Origin: VXYL01 sp963666465
Lineage (GTDB): Bacteria > Pseudomonadota > Gammaproteobacteria > Pseudomonadales > Azotimanducaceae
DNA: 64,000 bases
Direction of reading: 5' to 3'
NCBI GenBank assembly: GCA_963666465.1
Contig: OY762824.1
Span: 4,526,001-4,590,000 of the forward strand
Below, in pieces: positions 6,961 to 15,739 of the stretch. Below the pieces are notes generated by a model. That model saw only the letters and a program-made list of their open reading frames with translations. It did not search any database and was not told the DNA's origin. The position numbers and the translations under genes are program-made. How positions within the stretch are numbered: position 1 is the stretch's first letter; the number at the start of each line of letters is the position of its first letter.

Positions 6961-8796
6961 TCACCGCGCGGCGTCTTCGTCCGGCAAGGGGGCCAGGGAT
7001 TGCACCTCCAGCTGGAGGGTTTCCATGTCTTGGTAGTCGTTGATGCCCAGGCGGTAGATGGCGCGGATGCGGCGGGATGGGACGCGCTCCTGATTGAAGG
7101 CGATGGCGTCCACCACTCGGTCACCGGCCTTCAGCACCAGCTTCAGGTGCGATTCGCCCACCACGCGCTGGGTGACGATGTCGAAGTCGCCGTGGAAGGT
7201 GGGTTCTTCGAATGCCTGGCCCCAAGGGCCGTGGTGCTCGATCAGGCGAGCGTTCTGCAGTTCGAGCTCTCTTGGTTTCAGTTCGCCATCGGTGACGATA
7301 TCGCCAGCCAGGTCACGGTCAGTCACCCGTGCCGCCACGGCGCGCTCGAAGGCGTTGCGGAAGCGCTCCAACTGGATGCGGTGCAGCGACAGCCCGGCCG
7401 CCATCGCATGGCCGCCGAACTTCCCCACGAGGTCGGGGAAGCGGGCCGCCACGTCGGCGATGGCATCGCGGATGTGCAGGCCCGGAATGGAACGGGCCGA
7501 ACCCTTGATCTCGTCCGGCGCCGCCGCTCCGGCATCTGCGAAGGCGATCACGGGGCGGTGATAGCGCTCTCTCATGCGCCCGGCGACGATGCCGACGACC
7601 CCCTGGTGCCAGCCTTCGTCATAGACGCAGATGGAGGTCCGTTCCGCCGATTGATCCTGATCGATGAGCAACTGGGCGCCCTCGTTCATGTCCGCCTCGA
7701 TGGCGCGACGTTCGCGGTTGAGGGCATCGAGCCGCCCCGCCAGTTCGCGCGCGCGGGACTCGTCGCCGGTGAGCAGGCAGGCAATGCCAGCGCTCATGTC
7801 GTCGAGGCGGCCGGCGGCGTTCAGCCGAGGCGCCACCGCGAAGCCCAGGTCTTGCGCCTGCAGGCGAGCGAGCGAGCGCCCCGATGCCTGCACCAAGGCG
7901 CGAATGCCCGACCGCAAGCGCCCGGCGCGCATCCGTCGGACGCCTTGGTGGACCAGGATGCGGTTGTTGCGGTCCAGCGGCACCACGTCGGCCACCGTGC
8001 CGAGCGCCACGAGGTCGAGCCATTCGGCCATGTTCGGCTCCGGCAGCGACCGTTCGGCAAAGTGACCGCAAGCCCGCAGCCGGGCGCGGAGCGCGGCCAT
8101 CACATACCAGGCGACGCCGACGCCGGCGAGGGCACGGCTCGGAAACTCGCTGTCCTTGAGGTTCGGGTTGACGATGGCGTGGGCCGCCGGCAGTTCGTCG
8201 CCGGGCAGGTGGTGATCGGTGACGATCACGTCGATGCCCTCGCTACCCGCCAGCGCCACCCCTTCGATGCTGGCGACGCCGTTGTCCACCGTGACGATGA
8301 CGTTCGGCTTGCGTTCGAGCGCCACCAGCACAAGCTCAGGCGTCAGGCCGTAGCCGTATTCGAAGCGGTTGGGCACAAGGTAGTCCACCTGACTCGCGCC
8401 GAACGCATGCAGCGCCGAGACGCACAAGGCCGAGGCGGTGGCGCCATCGGCATCGAAGTCGCCGACGATGAGGATGCGTTCATTGCCCTGAATCGCGGCT
8501 TCGAGGCGGGCCGCCGCTTGGCCGATTCCCGGCAGGGCCGTTGGTGGAAGCAGCCTGTCGAGCGGGAGAGCGAGTTCGTGCGGCGCCGCGACGCCCCGTG
8601 TCGCCATCGCCCGCGCCAAGAACGGCGGCAGGTCCAGCTTCGAGGGTTCGGCGTGGGCCGGACGCACTCGGATGTGTCGCGCCGCCTCGCCGGCAGAGGG
8701 ATCGAACGGCAAGGCGCCCTGCGGTGCGCCAGAGAAGGCAGATTGCCCCGCCTCCGAGGGCTCGTTCTCGCTCGCTGCCTCGGCAGGCGACGTCAT
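6961..8796 (-). CDS. recJ: Single-stranded-DNA-specific exonuclease RecJ
   Basis: A 611-residue 5'-3' exonuclease acting on single-stranded DNA in recombination and mismatch repair. The DHH-superfamily motifs are intact: VGDFDADGATA (motif I), VTVDNG, VTDHHLPG (the DHH motif), GTVADVVPL, and the DHHA1-region GKFGGHAMAAGL. The start chosen is the ATG at 8796 (MTSPAEAASENEP), which overlaps the stop of the upstream hom gene as ATGA. The frame is open further upstream, but that part is only a shadow of hom. The gene ends the long leftward ffh-to-recJ block. In Pseudomonas thrC lies between hom and recJ; here there is no such gene. Confidence 0.95.
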   Translation of the reverse strand: MTSPAEAASENEPSEAGQSAFSGAPQGALPFDPSAGEAARHIRVRPAHAEPSKLDLPPFLARAMATRGVAAPHELALPLDRLLPPTALPGIGQAAARLEAAIQGNERILIVGDFDADGATASALCVSALHAFGASQVDYLVPNRFEYGYGLTPELVLVALERKPNVIVTVDNGVASIEGVALAGSEGIDVIVTDHHLPGDELPAAHAIVNPNLKDSEFPSRALAGVGVAWYVMAALRARLRACGHFAERSLPEPNMAEWLDLVALGTVADVVPLDRNNRILVHQGVRRMRAGRLRSGIRALVQASGRSLARLQAQDLGFAVAPRLNAAGRLDDMSAGIACLLTGDESRARELAGRLDALNRERRAIEADMNEGAQLLIDQDQSAERTSICVYDEGWHQGVVGIVAGRMRERYHRPVIAFADAGAAAPDEIKGSARSIPGLHIRDAIADVAARFPDLVGKFGGHAMAAGLSLHRIQLERFRNAFERAVAARVTDRDLAGDIVTDGELKPRELELQNARLIEHHGPWGQAFEEPTFHGDFDIVTQRVVGESHLKLVLKAGDRVVDAIAFNQERVPSRRIRAIYRLGINDYQDMETLQLEVQSLAPLPDEDAAR

Positions 8797-10121
8797 GCGT
8801 CCCCTGGCCCGCCCAGGGCGTCCGGGTTCACCACCCGGAAGTGCGTGACGCTGCCGGTCACTCCTTCCACCGCTTCGATGGCCCTCAGCGCGTCGTCGAT
8901 CACGTCCTGCGTCACCTCGTCCGTGAGGATGACGATGGGCACCCACGGCGCTTCGCCTGGCCGGATCGCCTGCGGGTGCTGGATCACGGCCTCGATGGAG
9001 ATGCCGTGCTCGCTCAGCGCCTCCGCCACATGGGCGAAGACGCCAGGCTGATCCACGGCCGGAATCTTGAGGTACCACGGACAACTCACGGAGGAGATGC
9101 CAAGCGCCGGCAGGCGACGCGAGGCGGACCTTGGGATCGGCAGGGTTCCCCGCGCAGCCTCGATGAGGTCTGCGACCACGGCAGAAGCCGTCGCCATGCC
9201 GCCGGCGCCAGGCCCCACATGCAGCGTGCCGCCGACGGCGCTGCCATGCACCATCACCGCGTTCATCACGTCGTCCACCTTCGAGAGCAGCGCTTCGTTC
9301 GGCACCAGCGCCGGATGCACCCGCGCCTCGAGGCCACCCGATGCGGCGCGAGCGATCCCCAGGTGCCGAATGGCGAAGCCGAGTTCGCCGGCGTAGGCGA
9401 TGTCTTCGCTGTCCACGCCGCGGATGCCTTCGGCGTGAACGCCGTCGATGTCGATTTCGGTGTCGAAGGCAAGGGCGGCGAGGATGGCGAGCTTCTGCGC
9501 CGCGTCAATGCCTTCCACATCGAAGGTTGGATCGGCCTCCGCGTAGCCCAGGCGCTGGGCGTCGGCGAGGGCGTCGGCGAAGCCCTGCCCGGCGACTGCC
9601 ATCTGCGTGAGAATGTAGTTGCAGGTGCCGTTGACGATGCCGGCGATCCAGCCGACGTCGTTGGCGGCAAGCCCGGTGCACAGTGCGTTGATGATGGGAA
9701 TGCCGCCGGCCACCGATGCCTCGAAGCCGAGCGGCGTGCCCTTCCGCTGCGCCCGCGCGAACAATTCATCGCCACAGGCGGCGAGCAGCGCCTTGTTGGC
9801 GGTGACGACGCATTTGCCGGCCAGCAGGGCGGTCGAAACCAGCTCCCGCGCGGTGGTGTCGCCGCCGATGAGTTCCACCACCACATCCACGTCGTCGGCG
9901 ATGAGCGACTCGAGCTCGGTGGCGAACGGTGCGCCGCCGATGTCCACTTCCGGCTTCGGTGTGCGGCTCGCCACCCGGCTGAGCTCGATGCGACGCCCGG
10001 CGCGGCGAGCGATGCCTTCTGCCGCGTCGCCGACCAGGAGTGCGGCCACGGACTGTCCCACCGTGCCGAGTCCTGCAAGCCCCACTCGCAACGGGCCAGC
10101 GCCCTCCGTCGTGTCGCTCAA
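8793..10121 (-). CDS. hom: Homoserine dehydrogenase
   Basis: A 442-residue NAD(P)-dependent enzyme reducing aspartate semialdehyde to homoserine, the branch point to threonine and methionine. The nucleotide-binding motif GLAGLGTVGQSV is at the N terminus (about 14-25). The catalytic region contains VVTANKALLA, SVAGGIPII, GIVNGTCNYIL and EADPTFDVEGIDAAQKLAILAALAF. The last 90 residues form an ACT domain (LKIPAVDQPGVFAHVAEALSEHGISIE), which usually confers feedback control by threonine. Its start overlaps the dsbC stop by 4 nt and its stop overlaps the recJ start by 4 nt, so the three are translationally coupled. Confidence 0.96.
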   Translation of the reverse strand: MSDTTEGAGPLRVGLAGLGTVGQSVAALLVGDAAEGIARRAGRRIELSRVASRTPKPEVDIGGAPFATELESLIADDVDVVVELIGGDTTARELVSTALLAGKCVVTANKALLAACGDELFARAQRKGTPLGFEASVAGGIPIINALCTGLAANDVGWIAGIVNGTCNYILTQMAVAGQGFADALADAQRLGYAEADPTFDVEGIDAAQKLAILAALAFDTEIDIDGVHAEGIRGVDSEDIAYAGELGFAIRHLGIARAASGGLEARVHPALVPNEALLSKVDDVMNAVMVHGSAVGGTLHVGPGAGGMATASAVVADLIEAARGTLPIPRSASRRLPALGISSVSCPWYLKIPAVDQPGVFAHVAEALSEHGISIEAVIQHPQAIRPGEAPWVPIVILTDEVTQDVIDDALRAIEAVEGVTGSVTHFRVVNPDALGGPGDA

Positions 10122-10870
10122 GGGGCAAGTCCCAGCATCTCGGCGAGTTCCGCTGCGGCGACGAAGCCGGGCAGCATCTCGCCGCCCGGCAGCACCATCG
10201 CCGGAGTTCCCGTGACGCCGGAAGCAACGCCGATTTCGTAGTGCCGCGCCACCGGGCTCTCGCAGGTGAGGTTGGGGATTTCCTTGCCGGCCTTGAGGTC
10301 CGTGATGGCGGACTCGCGGTCATCGGCACACCACGCAGAGACCATGCGATCCCAGGTCTCGGATTTCTTGCCGCCGCGCGGATAGGCGAGATAGCGAATC
10401 TCGATGCCGAGTTCGTGGTAGTCCGCCATGGACCGATGCAGAATCTGGCAATAGCCGCAGTCCACATCGGTGAAGACGTTGACCGCAGCGACGGCGCCGC
10501 CGGGTGGCGTGAAGGTCACGGCATCGCCGTCGGGAAGCGAGCGGATCATGTCCACCCGACGGCGGGCGCGACGTTCTTCGTCGATGTTGCTGAGGGCGTC
10601 GTCGATGCGGTACATGTCTCCGGCAATCAGGTAGCGGCCATCGGCAGTGATGTAGAAGGATTCGGCGCCGATCTCCACTCGGTAGAGCCCCTCCGCCGGG
10701 GCGGAACGCACGGCGGTGACGTCGAGTTCTGGGCGCAGCACGCGCAGATGCACAAGCGGGTCGGCCACCTGGCTCTCGACCACCTCGTCCTCGGCGTTTT
10801 CCGCAGCGACGATTCCGGTCGCGGTGAGCGCGACAGCGAGGATCGCGGTCGCGGCAGTGGTTTGCTTCAT
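10118..10870 (-). CDS. dsbC: Thiol:disulfide interchange protein DsbC
   Basis: A 250-residue periplasmic disulfide isomerase. A signal peptide (MKQTTAATAILAVALTATGIVAA) precedes the dimerisation domain (about 30-90) and the thioredoxin-fold domain with the active site FTDVDCGYCQILH. GVTGTPAMVLPGG contains the cis-proline loop. The start at ATG 10870 is chosen because it gives the signal peptide. The neighbours xerD (56 nt upstream) and hom (4-nt overlap downstream) match the order in pseudomonads. Confidence 0.94.
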   Translation of the reverse strand: MKQTTAATAILAVALTATGIVAAENAEDEVVESQVADPLVHLRVLRPELDVTAVRSAPAEGLYRVEIGAESFYITADGRYLIAGDMYRIDDALSNIDEERRARRRVDMIRSLPDGDAVTFTPPGGAVAAVNVFTDVDCGYCQILHRSMADYHELGIEIRYLAYPRGGKKSETWDRMVSAWCADDRESAITDLKAGKEIPNLTCESPVARHYEIGVASGVTGTPAMVLPGGEMLPGFVAAAELAEMLGLAP

Positions 10871-10926
10871 GGCCAAGTCGGACCTCGTTTCAGGCGCCCT
10901 CAGGCGGGCGCGACAGCGGCGCGGCG

Positions 10927-11862
10927 TCATCCGCGCGGATGGTGCGCGGCGTGCAGTTCCTTCAGGCGCGCTCGAGCGACGTGAGTATAAATCTGCGTGG
11001 TGGAGAGGTCCGCGTGGCCCAGCATGAGCTGCACCGCGCGCAGGTCTGCACCGTTGTTGACGAGATGCGTCGCGAAGGCGTGGCGCAGGGTGTGCGGCGA
11101 GATGTCGCGCTCGATGCCAGCCGCGCCGGCGTGGCGCTTCACGGCGTGCCAGAACGTTTGCCGGGTCATGGCGACGCCGCGATTGCTGGGGAAGAGCACG
11201 TCGGAGGCACGCCCCCGCAGCAGTTCGGGTCGGGCGACGGCGATGTAGCGTCGCAGCCAGTCCATGGCGGTCTGGCCCACCGGCGTCAGGCGTTCGCGAC
11301 CGCCCTTGCCGACCACCTGCACGGTGCCGCGACGTTCGCTGAAGGACGACATGGCGAGACCGACGAGCTCGGAAACCCGCAGCCCCGTGGCGTACAGCGT
11401 CTCCAGCATGGTGCGGTCGCGAAAGCCGATGGGATTGCCGGCGGGGTCGGAACTGTCGGGGGCGTGCAGGAGGTGTTCCACCTCCTTCTCCGACAGCGTT
11501 GCCGGCAGCGGGCGGCCGAGGCGGGGGCGGTCCAGATTGGCGCTCGGATCGCGTTCGAGGGCGCCGTCCTCCAACAGCTTGCGATAGAAGCCACGCGCCG
11601 CCGAAAGGAAACGGGAGATGGAGCGAGCGGAACGGCCGGCTTCCAGACGCGAGGCGATGTAGTCGCGCAGGTCCGCTTCCGAGGCATCGGCCGGGTCCCG
11701 TTCCAGCCATGCCTGCAAGCCTTCAAGGTCCTGGCGGTAGGCGTTCAGGGTGGCGCGGCCAAGGCCGCGTTCGAGCCAGAGCGAATCCAGGTGCCGGTCG
11801 ATCGACCCTGCCGGCGCGGCTGCGACATCTTCCGGCGGCATCCGCAAGGCCCCTGTCGGCAC
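10927..11862 (-). CDS. xerD: Site-specific tyrosine recombinase XerD
   Basis: A 311-residue recombinase that resolves chromosome dimers at dif together with XerC. The N-terminal SAM-like DNA-binding domain spans about 25-110. The catalytic domain keeps the active-site set: Arg in YATGLRVSELV, Lys in VVGKGGRER, His and Arg in SPHTLRHAFATH, His in LGHADLSTTQ and the nucleophile Tyr in IYTHV. It starts 15 nt after the rplS stop. A downstream in-frame ATG (MPPEDVAAAP) is an alternative start. Confidence 0.94.
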   Translation of the reverse strand: MPTGALRMPPEDVAAAPAGSIDRHLDSLWLERGLGRATLNAYRQDLEGLQAWLERDPADASEADLRDYIASRLEAGRSARSISRFLSAARGFYRKLLEDGALERDPSANLDRPRLGRPLPATLSEKEVEHLLHAPDSSDPAGNPIGFRDRTMLETLYATGLRVSELVGLAMSSFSERRGTVQVVGKGGRERLTPVGQTAMDWLRRYIAVARPELLRGRASDVLFPSNRGVAMTRQTFWHAVKRHAGAAGIERDISPHTLRHAFATHLVNNGADLRAVQLMLGHADLSTTQIYTHVARARLKELHAAHHPRG

Positions 11863-11877
11863 CCGAACCCGGCGCGG

Positions 11878-12225
11878 CTAGACCTTCTCCCGAATCCGCG
11901 CGGCGCGTCCGGTGCGTTCGCGCAGGTAGTAGAGCTTGGCCTTGCGCACGTCACCGCGCCGCTTCACGTTCAGGGACGCGATCAGCGGGCTGTGGGTCTG
12001 GAAGGTGCGCTCGACGCCGACGCCGTGCGACATCTTGCGCACGGTGAACGAGGAGTTGAGGCCCCGATTGCGCTTGCCGATGACGACGCCTTCAAACGCC
12101 TGCAAGCGCTCGCGGGAACCCTCCCGCACCCGCACCTGCACGGTGACGGTGTCGCCCGGCGCGAACGGCGGCAGCTCTCGCGTCTGCTCGTTCTCCAACG
12201 CTTCAATGATCTTGTTGCGGCGCAT
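11878..12225 (-). CDS. rplS: 50S ribosomal protein L19
   Basis: A 115-residue large-subunit protein at the interface of the two ribosomal subunits. Diagnostic segments are FAPGDTVTVQVRVREGSRER, QAFEGVVIGKRNRGLNSSFTVRK, GVGVERTFQTHSP and VKRRGDVRKAKLYYLRERTG. Length and order fit the family completely. A strong Shine-Dalgarno sequence (AAGGAG) precedes the ATG. The gene follows trmD by 29 nt. Confidence 0.98.
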   Translation of the reverse strand: MRRNKIIEALENEQTRELPPFAPGDTVTVQVRVREGSRERLQAFEGVVIGKRNRGLNSSFTVRKMSHGVGVERTFQTHSPLIASLNVKRRGDVRKAKLYYLRERTGRAARIREKV

Positions 12226-12254
12226 CGGGGTCGTCTCCTTGCGTCAGGTGTGGG

Positions 12255-13001
12255 CTACGTGGCAGCCGGATGTTGGGCGATGTAGTCGGCCAGAAGCTCG
12301 CGGTCGCGGCTCGACAAGTCGCGGTCCAGCAACAGTTCCGGGCGCCGCCGCCAAGTTCGTCCAAGCGCCTCGCGCCGCCGCCAGCGCGCCACCTCTGCGT
12401 GGTTGCCGCTCAGCAACACCGACGGAGTGCGTCGCCCTTCGTGAATCTCCGGGCGCGTATAGTGCGGCCAATCGAGCAATCCGTCCACATGCGATTCGTC
12501 GATCACCGAGTCGGGATTGCCGAGCGCCCCCGGCAAGAGCCGTGCCACGGCGTCGATGACCACCAGCGCCGGCAGTTCGCCGCCGCTCAGCACATAGTCG
12601 CCGATGGACATCTCGCGATCGACGTTTGCCTCGACGAATCGCTCGTCGATGCCTTCATAGCGCCCTGCAACCAGCACGAAGCCCGCGCTCGCGGCGAGTT
12701 CGGTCGCGGTCCGTTGCCGGAACGGTTCGCCTTGGGGCGAGAGCAGGATCACCTGTGCCGAAGGCGGGAGGTACTTGCGCGCTGCCGCTACCGCACTCTC
12801 CAGCGGCGCTGCCAGCATCACCATGCCGGGGCCGCCGCCAAAGGGACGGTCGTCCACATTGCGACGGCGGTCGTCGGCATGGTCGCGGGGGTTGACGAGG
12901 TCGATGTCCAGGCGCCCCTCCCGGACGGCGCGAGCGACCACGCCCTCCGCCATCGCGGCGCGGATGACTTCCGGGAAGATGGTGACCACGGAGGCGCGCA
13001 T
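12255..13001 (-). CDS. trmD: tRNA (guanine37-N1)-methyltransferase TrmD
   Basis: A 248-residue SPOUT-class methyltransferase that makes m1G37 in tRNAs and prevents +1 frameshifting. Characteristic stretches are MRASVVTIFPEV, DDRPFGGGPGMVM, ILLSPQGEPF, GRYEGIDERF, EMSIGDYVLSGGELPALV (the trefoil knot) and PHYTRPEIHEGRRTPSVLLSGNH. It lies 2 nt after rimM, in the conserved rpsP-rimM-trmD-rplS operon. Confidence 0.97.
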   Translation of the reverse strand: MRASVVTIFPEVIRAAMAEGVVARAVREGRLDIDLVNPRDHADDRRRNVDDRPFGGGPGMVMLAAPLESAVAAARKYLPPSAQVILLSPQGEPFRQRTATELAASAGFVLVAGRYEGIDERFVEANVDREMSIGDYVLSGGELPALVVIDAVARLLPGALGNPDSVIDESHVDGLLDWPHYTRPEIHEGRRTPSVLLSGNHAEVARWRRREALGRTWRRRPELLLDRDLSSRDRELLADYIAQHPAAT

Positions 13002-13003
13002 CG

Positions 13004-13558
13004 TCAGTTCCAGTCGGGTTGCCAGTCGACCAGCAGCGGGCCGGACTTGGTGGTCTTCGGCCCGGCGGGGTCGGCCACGGACAGCACATGCGCCCGGGCG
13101 AAGGGGATCAGGCGCTCGGCGCCGTTGTCGTCCAGCACCATGACATCGTGAGCGCCGGTGGCCATCATGCCGGCCACCGTGCCGAGGGCCACACCCTCAA
13201 GATTGCGCACCTCCCTGCCCACCAGATCGCGCCAATAGAACTCGTCCTCGTCCGGCGCTGGCAGGCGGGCGGCCGGCACGCCGATCTCGACCCCGCGCAT
13301 TGCCGCGGCGTCGTCGCGATCGTCGATGCCGGCAAGGCGAACCACGATGCCTCCGCGATGGTGTTGGATTTCGGCGCTCGCGTCCGTCCAGTGGCCATCG
13401 CGGCGCGCGAGCCAAGGCTGGTAGTCGAGCACATTGTTCGGGGGTTCGGTGAAGGAACGCAGGTGTGAGAAGCCGCGAATGCCAAACGGCGCGCCGATTG
13501 CCGCCACCACCACGACCGCTTCGGCGTCTGCCGACGGCGGCGCGGGGCGTTCAGACAG
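13004..13558 (-). CDS. rimM: Ribosome maturation factor RimM
   Basis: RimM assists maturation of the 30S head by binding S19. The N-terminal domain begins AIGAPFGIRGFSHLRSF and the PRC-barrel domain contains FYWRDLVGREVRNLEG, GTVAGMMATGAHDVMV and RLIPFARAHVLSV. There is no ATG in the correct region. A CTG at 13558 overlapping the rpsP stop gives about 184 residues, close to the E. coli length; a GTG at 13513 gives 169 residues. Neither has a clear Shine-Dalgarno sequence, and translational coupling to rpsP is likely. The longer in-frame extension upstream is only a shadow of rpsP. Confidence 0.9.
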   Translation of the reverse strand: MSERPAPPSADAEAVVVVAAIGAPFGIRGFSHLRSFTEPPNNVLDYQPWLARRDGHWTDASAEIQHHRGGIVVRLAGIDDRDDAAAMRGVEIGVPAARLPAPDEDEFYWRDLVGREVRNLEGVALGTVAGMMATGAHDVMVLDDNGAERLIPFARAHVLSVADPAGPKTTKSGPLLVDWQPDWN

Positions 13559-13826
13559 TTTCGGCAGCGGCTTGCCGAACCGTCGCCCGCCGCACCTTCG
13601 CCACGAGCTGGCGCACCCGCTCCGTGGGCTGGGCACCGACCGCAAGCCAGTGATCCACCCGGTCGAGATCGATGCGAAGCCCCTCGCTCTGCCCGCGAGC
13701 GAGCGGATCGTAGAAGCCGACACGCTCGATGAAGCGCCCATCGCGCTTGGCCGAGCGTTCCGCCACGGTCAAATGGTAGAAGGGATTCTTCTTGCTGCCG
13801 TGCCGGGCCAGACGAATGGTGACCAT
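13551..13826 (-). CDS. rpsP: 30S ribosomal protein S16
   Basis: A 91-residue small-subunit assembly protein starting MVTIRLARHGSKKNPFYHLTV, with ERSAKRDGRFIERVGFYDP and LDRVDHWLAVGAQPTERV, all typical of S16. It normally follows ffh closely; here 539 bp separate them, most of which is a MITE (13908-14285). It overlaps rimM by 8 nt if the CTG start of rimM is used. Confidence 0.97.
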   Translation of the reverse strand: MVTIRLARHGSKKNPFYHLTVAERSAKRDGRFIERVGFYDPLARGQSEGLRIDLDRVDHWLAVGAQPTERVRQLVAKVRRATVRQAAAETV

Positions 13827-13907
13827 CTTGGTTGCACGCCACCCCTGATTGAAAGGCGCGGCATTATACGGAAAACGCGGCGGATTGGTTGCCTCGTGAC
13901 GCGCCGG

Positions 13908-14285
13908 GTAGTGTCTCACTTTGAATTTGCCTGGCAGCCTGTCGGACTTCGGACGGCGCAAGCTGGCCGAATGCCGACAGGGTGGCTTGGGCTGGGGCAG
14001 GAAGCGTTGCCGAAAGGCAACGGTTCTTGTGGCGCTGACGTGGCGTATGGCCGTTCGCAACCGGCGACTGCGTCGATTTGCCTGCCGGGACCTCTCTCTA
14101 TGGTGAGGGAGGGAAGGGAGGGCGTCCCGCCCTCCATGCGCGCCGTCAGGCGCGTCCTCCCTGCACATGCCGCGAGGTGCCCGCGCGCCTGGCGGCGCGG
14201 CGCGCTTGGCGGCGCGATGGAGGGCGGGACGCCCTCCCCCCGGGGGACGGTGCCAGACACTGCACAAGCCAAAGTGAGACACTAC
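13908..14285. mobile_element. 378-bp MITE with perfect 16-bp inverted repeats between ffh and rpsP
   Basis: The ends are GTAGTGTCTCACTTTG (13908-13923) and its exact reverse complement (14270-14285). A TA is present at both extreme ends, consistent with a TA target duplication as in IS630/mariner elements. The interior contains a family I repeat (13935-14036) and a second inverted pair built on GGAGGGCGTCCCGCCCTCC (about 14111-14135 and 14213-14238). There is no coding capacity. It splits an otherwise conserved operon. Confidence 0.8.
13935..14036 (+). repeat. Family I dispersed repeat inside the MITE
   Basis: Begins CAGCCTGTCGGACTTCGGAC, followed by the complementary arm GGCCGAATGCCGACAGG and the GAAA-loop hairpin CGTTGCCGAAAGGCAACG. 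Compared with the other copies it lacks about 9 bp (GACAGGACG) between the two palindromes. Confidence 0.85.
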
Positions 14286-14365
14286 CATGCGCCGTGGTGG
14301 CCCTTGGTCGTTTTCAACGCGACTGACGGCGCCTCGGCAGGGCAGGATGCCTGGGGGCAACCCCG

Positions 14366-15739
14366 CTACCGTCGTCGGCGGCCGTGGGCCCTTGCCTGGC
14401 CGCCAGCGGCAGCCACCCCCCGCATGAGCTTCTGCATTCCGCCCTTGCGGCCCACCTTCTTGAACATCTTCTGCATCTGGCGATATTGCTTCAGCAGGCG
14501 GTTGATGTCCTGCACCTGGGTGCCGCTGCCCTGAGCGATGCGGCGCTTGCGGGGGCCGTTGAGGAGGTCGGGATAGCGGCGTTCGCGGGGGGTCATGGAG
14601 TCGATGATGACGCCCATCTGGCGGAACATGCCGTCGTCGAGGCCCGGATTCTGCGTCCCCATCTGCGCCATGCCCGGCATCTTGTCCATCATCGCCGTGA
14701 CTCCGCCCAGGTTCGACATCTGCCGAAGCTGCTCGCGGAAGTCGGCGAGGTCGAACTTGCGGCCCCGCTCCACCTTGCGGGCCAGGCGCTGGGCCTGACG
14801 GCGATCCACCTTGCGTTCGGCTTCCTCAATGAGGGAAAGCACGTCGCCCATGCCGAGAATGCGCGAGGCGATGCGGTCCGGGTGGAATGGTTCGAGGGCG
14901 TCGGTGCGCTCGCCGGTGGAGAGGAACTTGATCGGCCTGCCGGTGACGGCCCGCACCGACAGAGCCGCACCACCGCGCGCATCGCCGTCGGCCTTGGCGA
15001 GGATCACGCCGGTGAACGGCACGGCATCGTGGAAGGCGCGCGCCGTGGTTGCCGCGTCCTGGCCGGTCATGGCGTCCACGACAAACAACGTCTCGGCGGG
15101 ATCAAGCACTTCGTGCAGGGCAGCGATCTCGGCCATCATGTCGTCATCGATCGCGAGTCGGCCGGCGGTATCGACGATGAGCACGTCGTCGAACCGAACC
15201 TTGGCCTCGCGCAGGGCGCGCTCGGCGATCGCCGCCGGAGTCTCGTCCGCGTTGCTGGCGATGAAGTGGGCGCCGGTCTCTTGCGCCAGTGTGCCGAGCT
15301 GGTCGATGGCCGCTGGTCGATACACGTCGGCGCTAACCAGCGACACCTTGCGCTGCTCGCGTTCGCCGAGAAAGCGCGCCAGCTTGGCCGCCGCCGTGGT
15401 CTTGCCGACGCCCTGCAAACCCGCCAACAGAACCACCGCCGGCGGGGTGGCTGCCAGATCGAGGCGATCGTTGGCCTCGCCCATGAGGCGGACGAGTTCC
15501 TGATGCACCACCTGCACAAAGGCATCGCCCGGCGCGACGGATGCGGTCACCTCGCGGCCAACCGCACGCTTGCGTACATCGGCGGTGAAGCTTCGCACCA
15601 CCGGCAGCGCCACATCCGCTTCGAGCAGCGCCATGCGCACTTCCCGCACCGAGTCGGCGATGTTGTCCTCGGTCAGCCGCCCCTTGCCGGCAACGCTGCG
15701 CAGCGCCCGCGAGAGGCGATCGGTGAGACTGTCGAACAT
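14366..15739 (-). CDS. ffh: Signal recognition particle GTPase Ffh
   Basis: A 457-residue SRP54 protein that binds 4.5S RNA and signal sequences and docks with FtsY. The N domain spans about 1-90. The G domain has GLQGVGKTTAAAKLA (G1), DVYRPAAIDQL (insertion box), VDTAGRLAIDDDMM (G3) and DGDARGGAAL. The methionine-rich M domain starts near 325 (QMSNLGGVTAMMDKMPGMAQ) and ends in a basic tail. One oddity: the G4 motif, normally TKxD, reads AKAD (VILAKADGDARGG). The gene heads the leftward block. Confidence 0.97.
   Translation of the reverse strand: MFDSLTDRLSRALRSVAGKGRLTEDNIADSVREVRMALLEADVALPVVRSFTADVRKRAVGREVTASVAPGDAFVQVVHQELVRLMGEANDRLDLAATPPAVVLLAGLQGVGKTTAAAKLARFLGEREQRKVSLVSADVYRPAAIDQLGTLAQETGAHFIASNADETPAAIAERALREAKVRFDDVLIVDTAGRLAIDDDMMAEIAALHEVLDPAETLFVVDAMTGQDAATTARAFHDAVPFTGVILAKADGDARGGAALSVRAVTGRPIKFLSTGERTDALEPFHPDRIASRILGMGDVLSLIEEAERKVDRRQAQRLARKVERGRKFDLADFREQLRQMSNLGGVTAMMDKMPGMAQMGTQNPGLDDGMFRQMGVIIDSMTPRERRYPDLLNGPRKRRIAQGSGTQVQDINRLLKQYRQMQKMFKKVGRKGGMQKLMRGVAAAGGQARAHGRRRR

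Noticed and set aside
6685..9051. 788-codon open frame antisense to recJ
   Set aside because: It lies opposite recJ, which has all DHH motifs; the frame is a GC-rich shadow.
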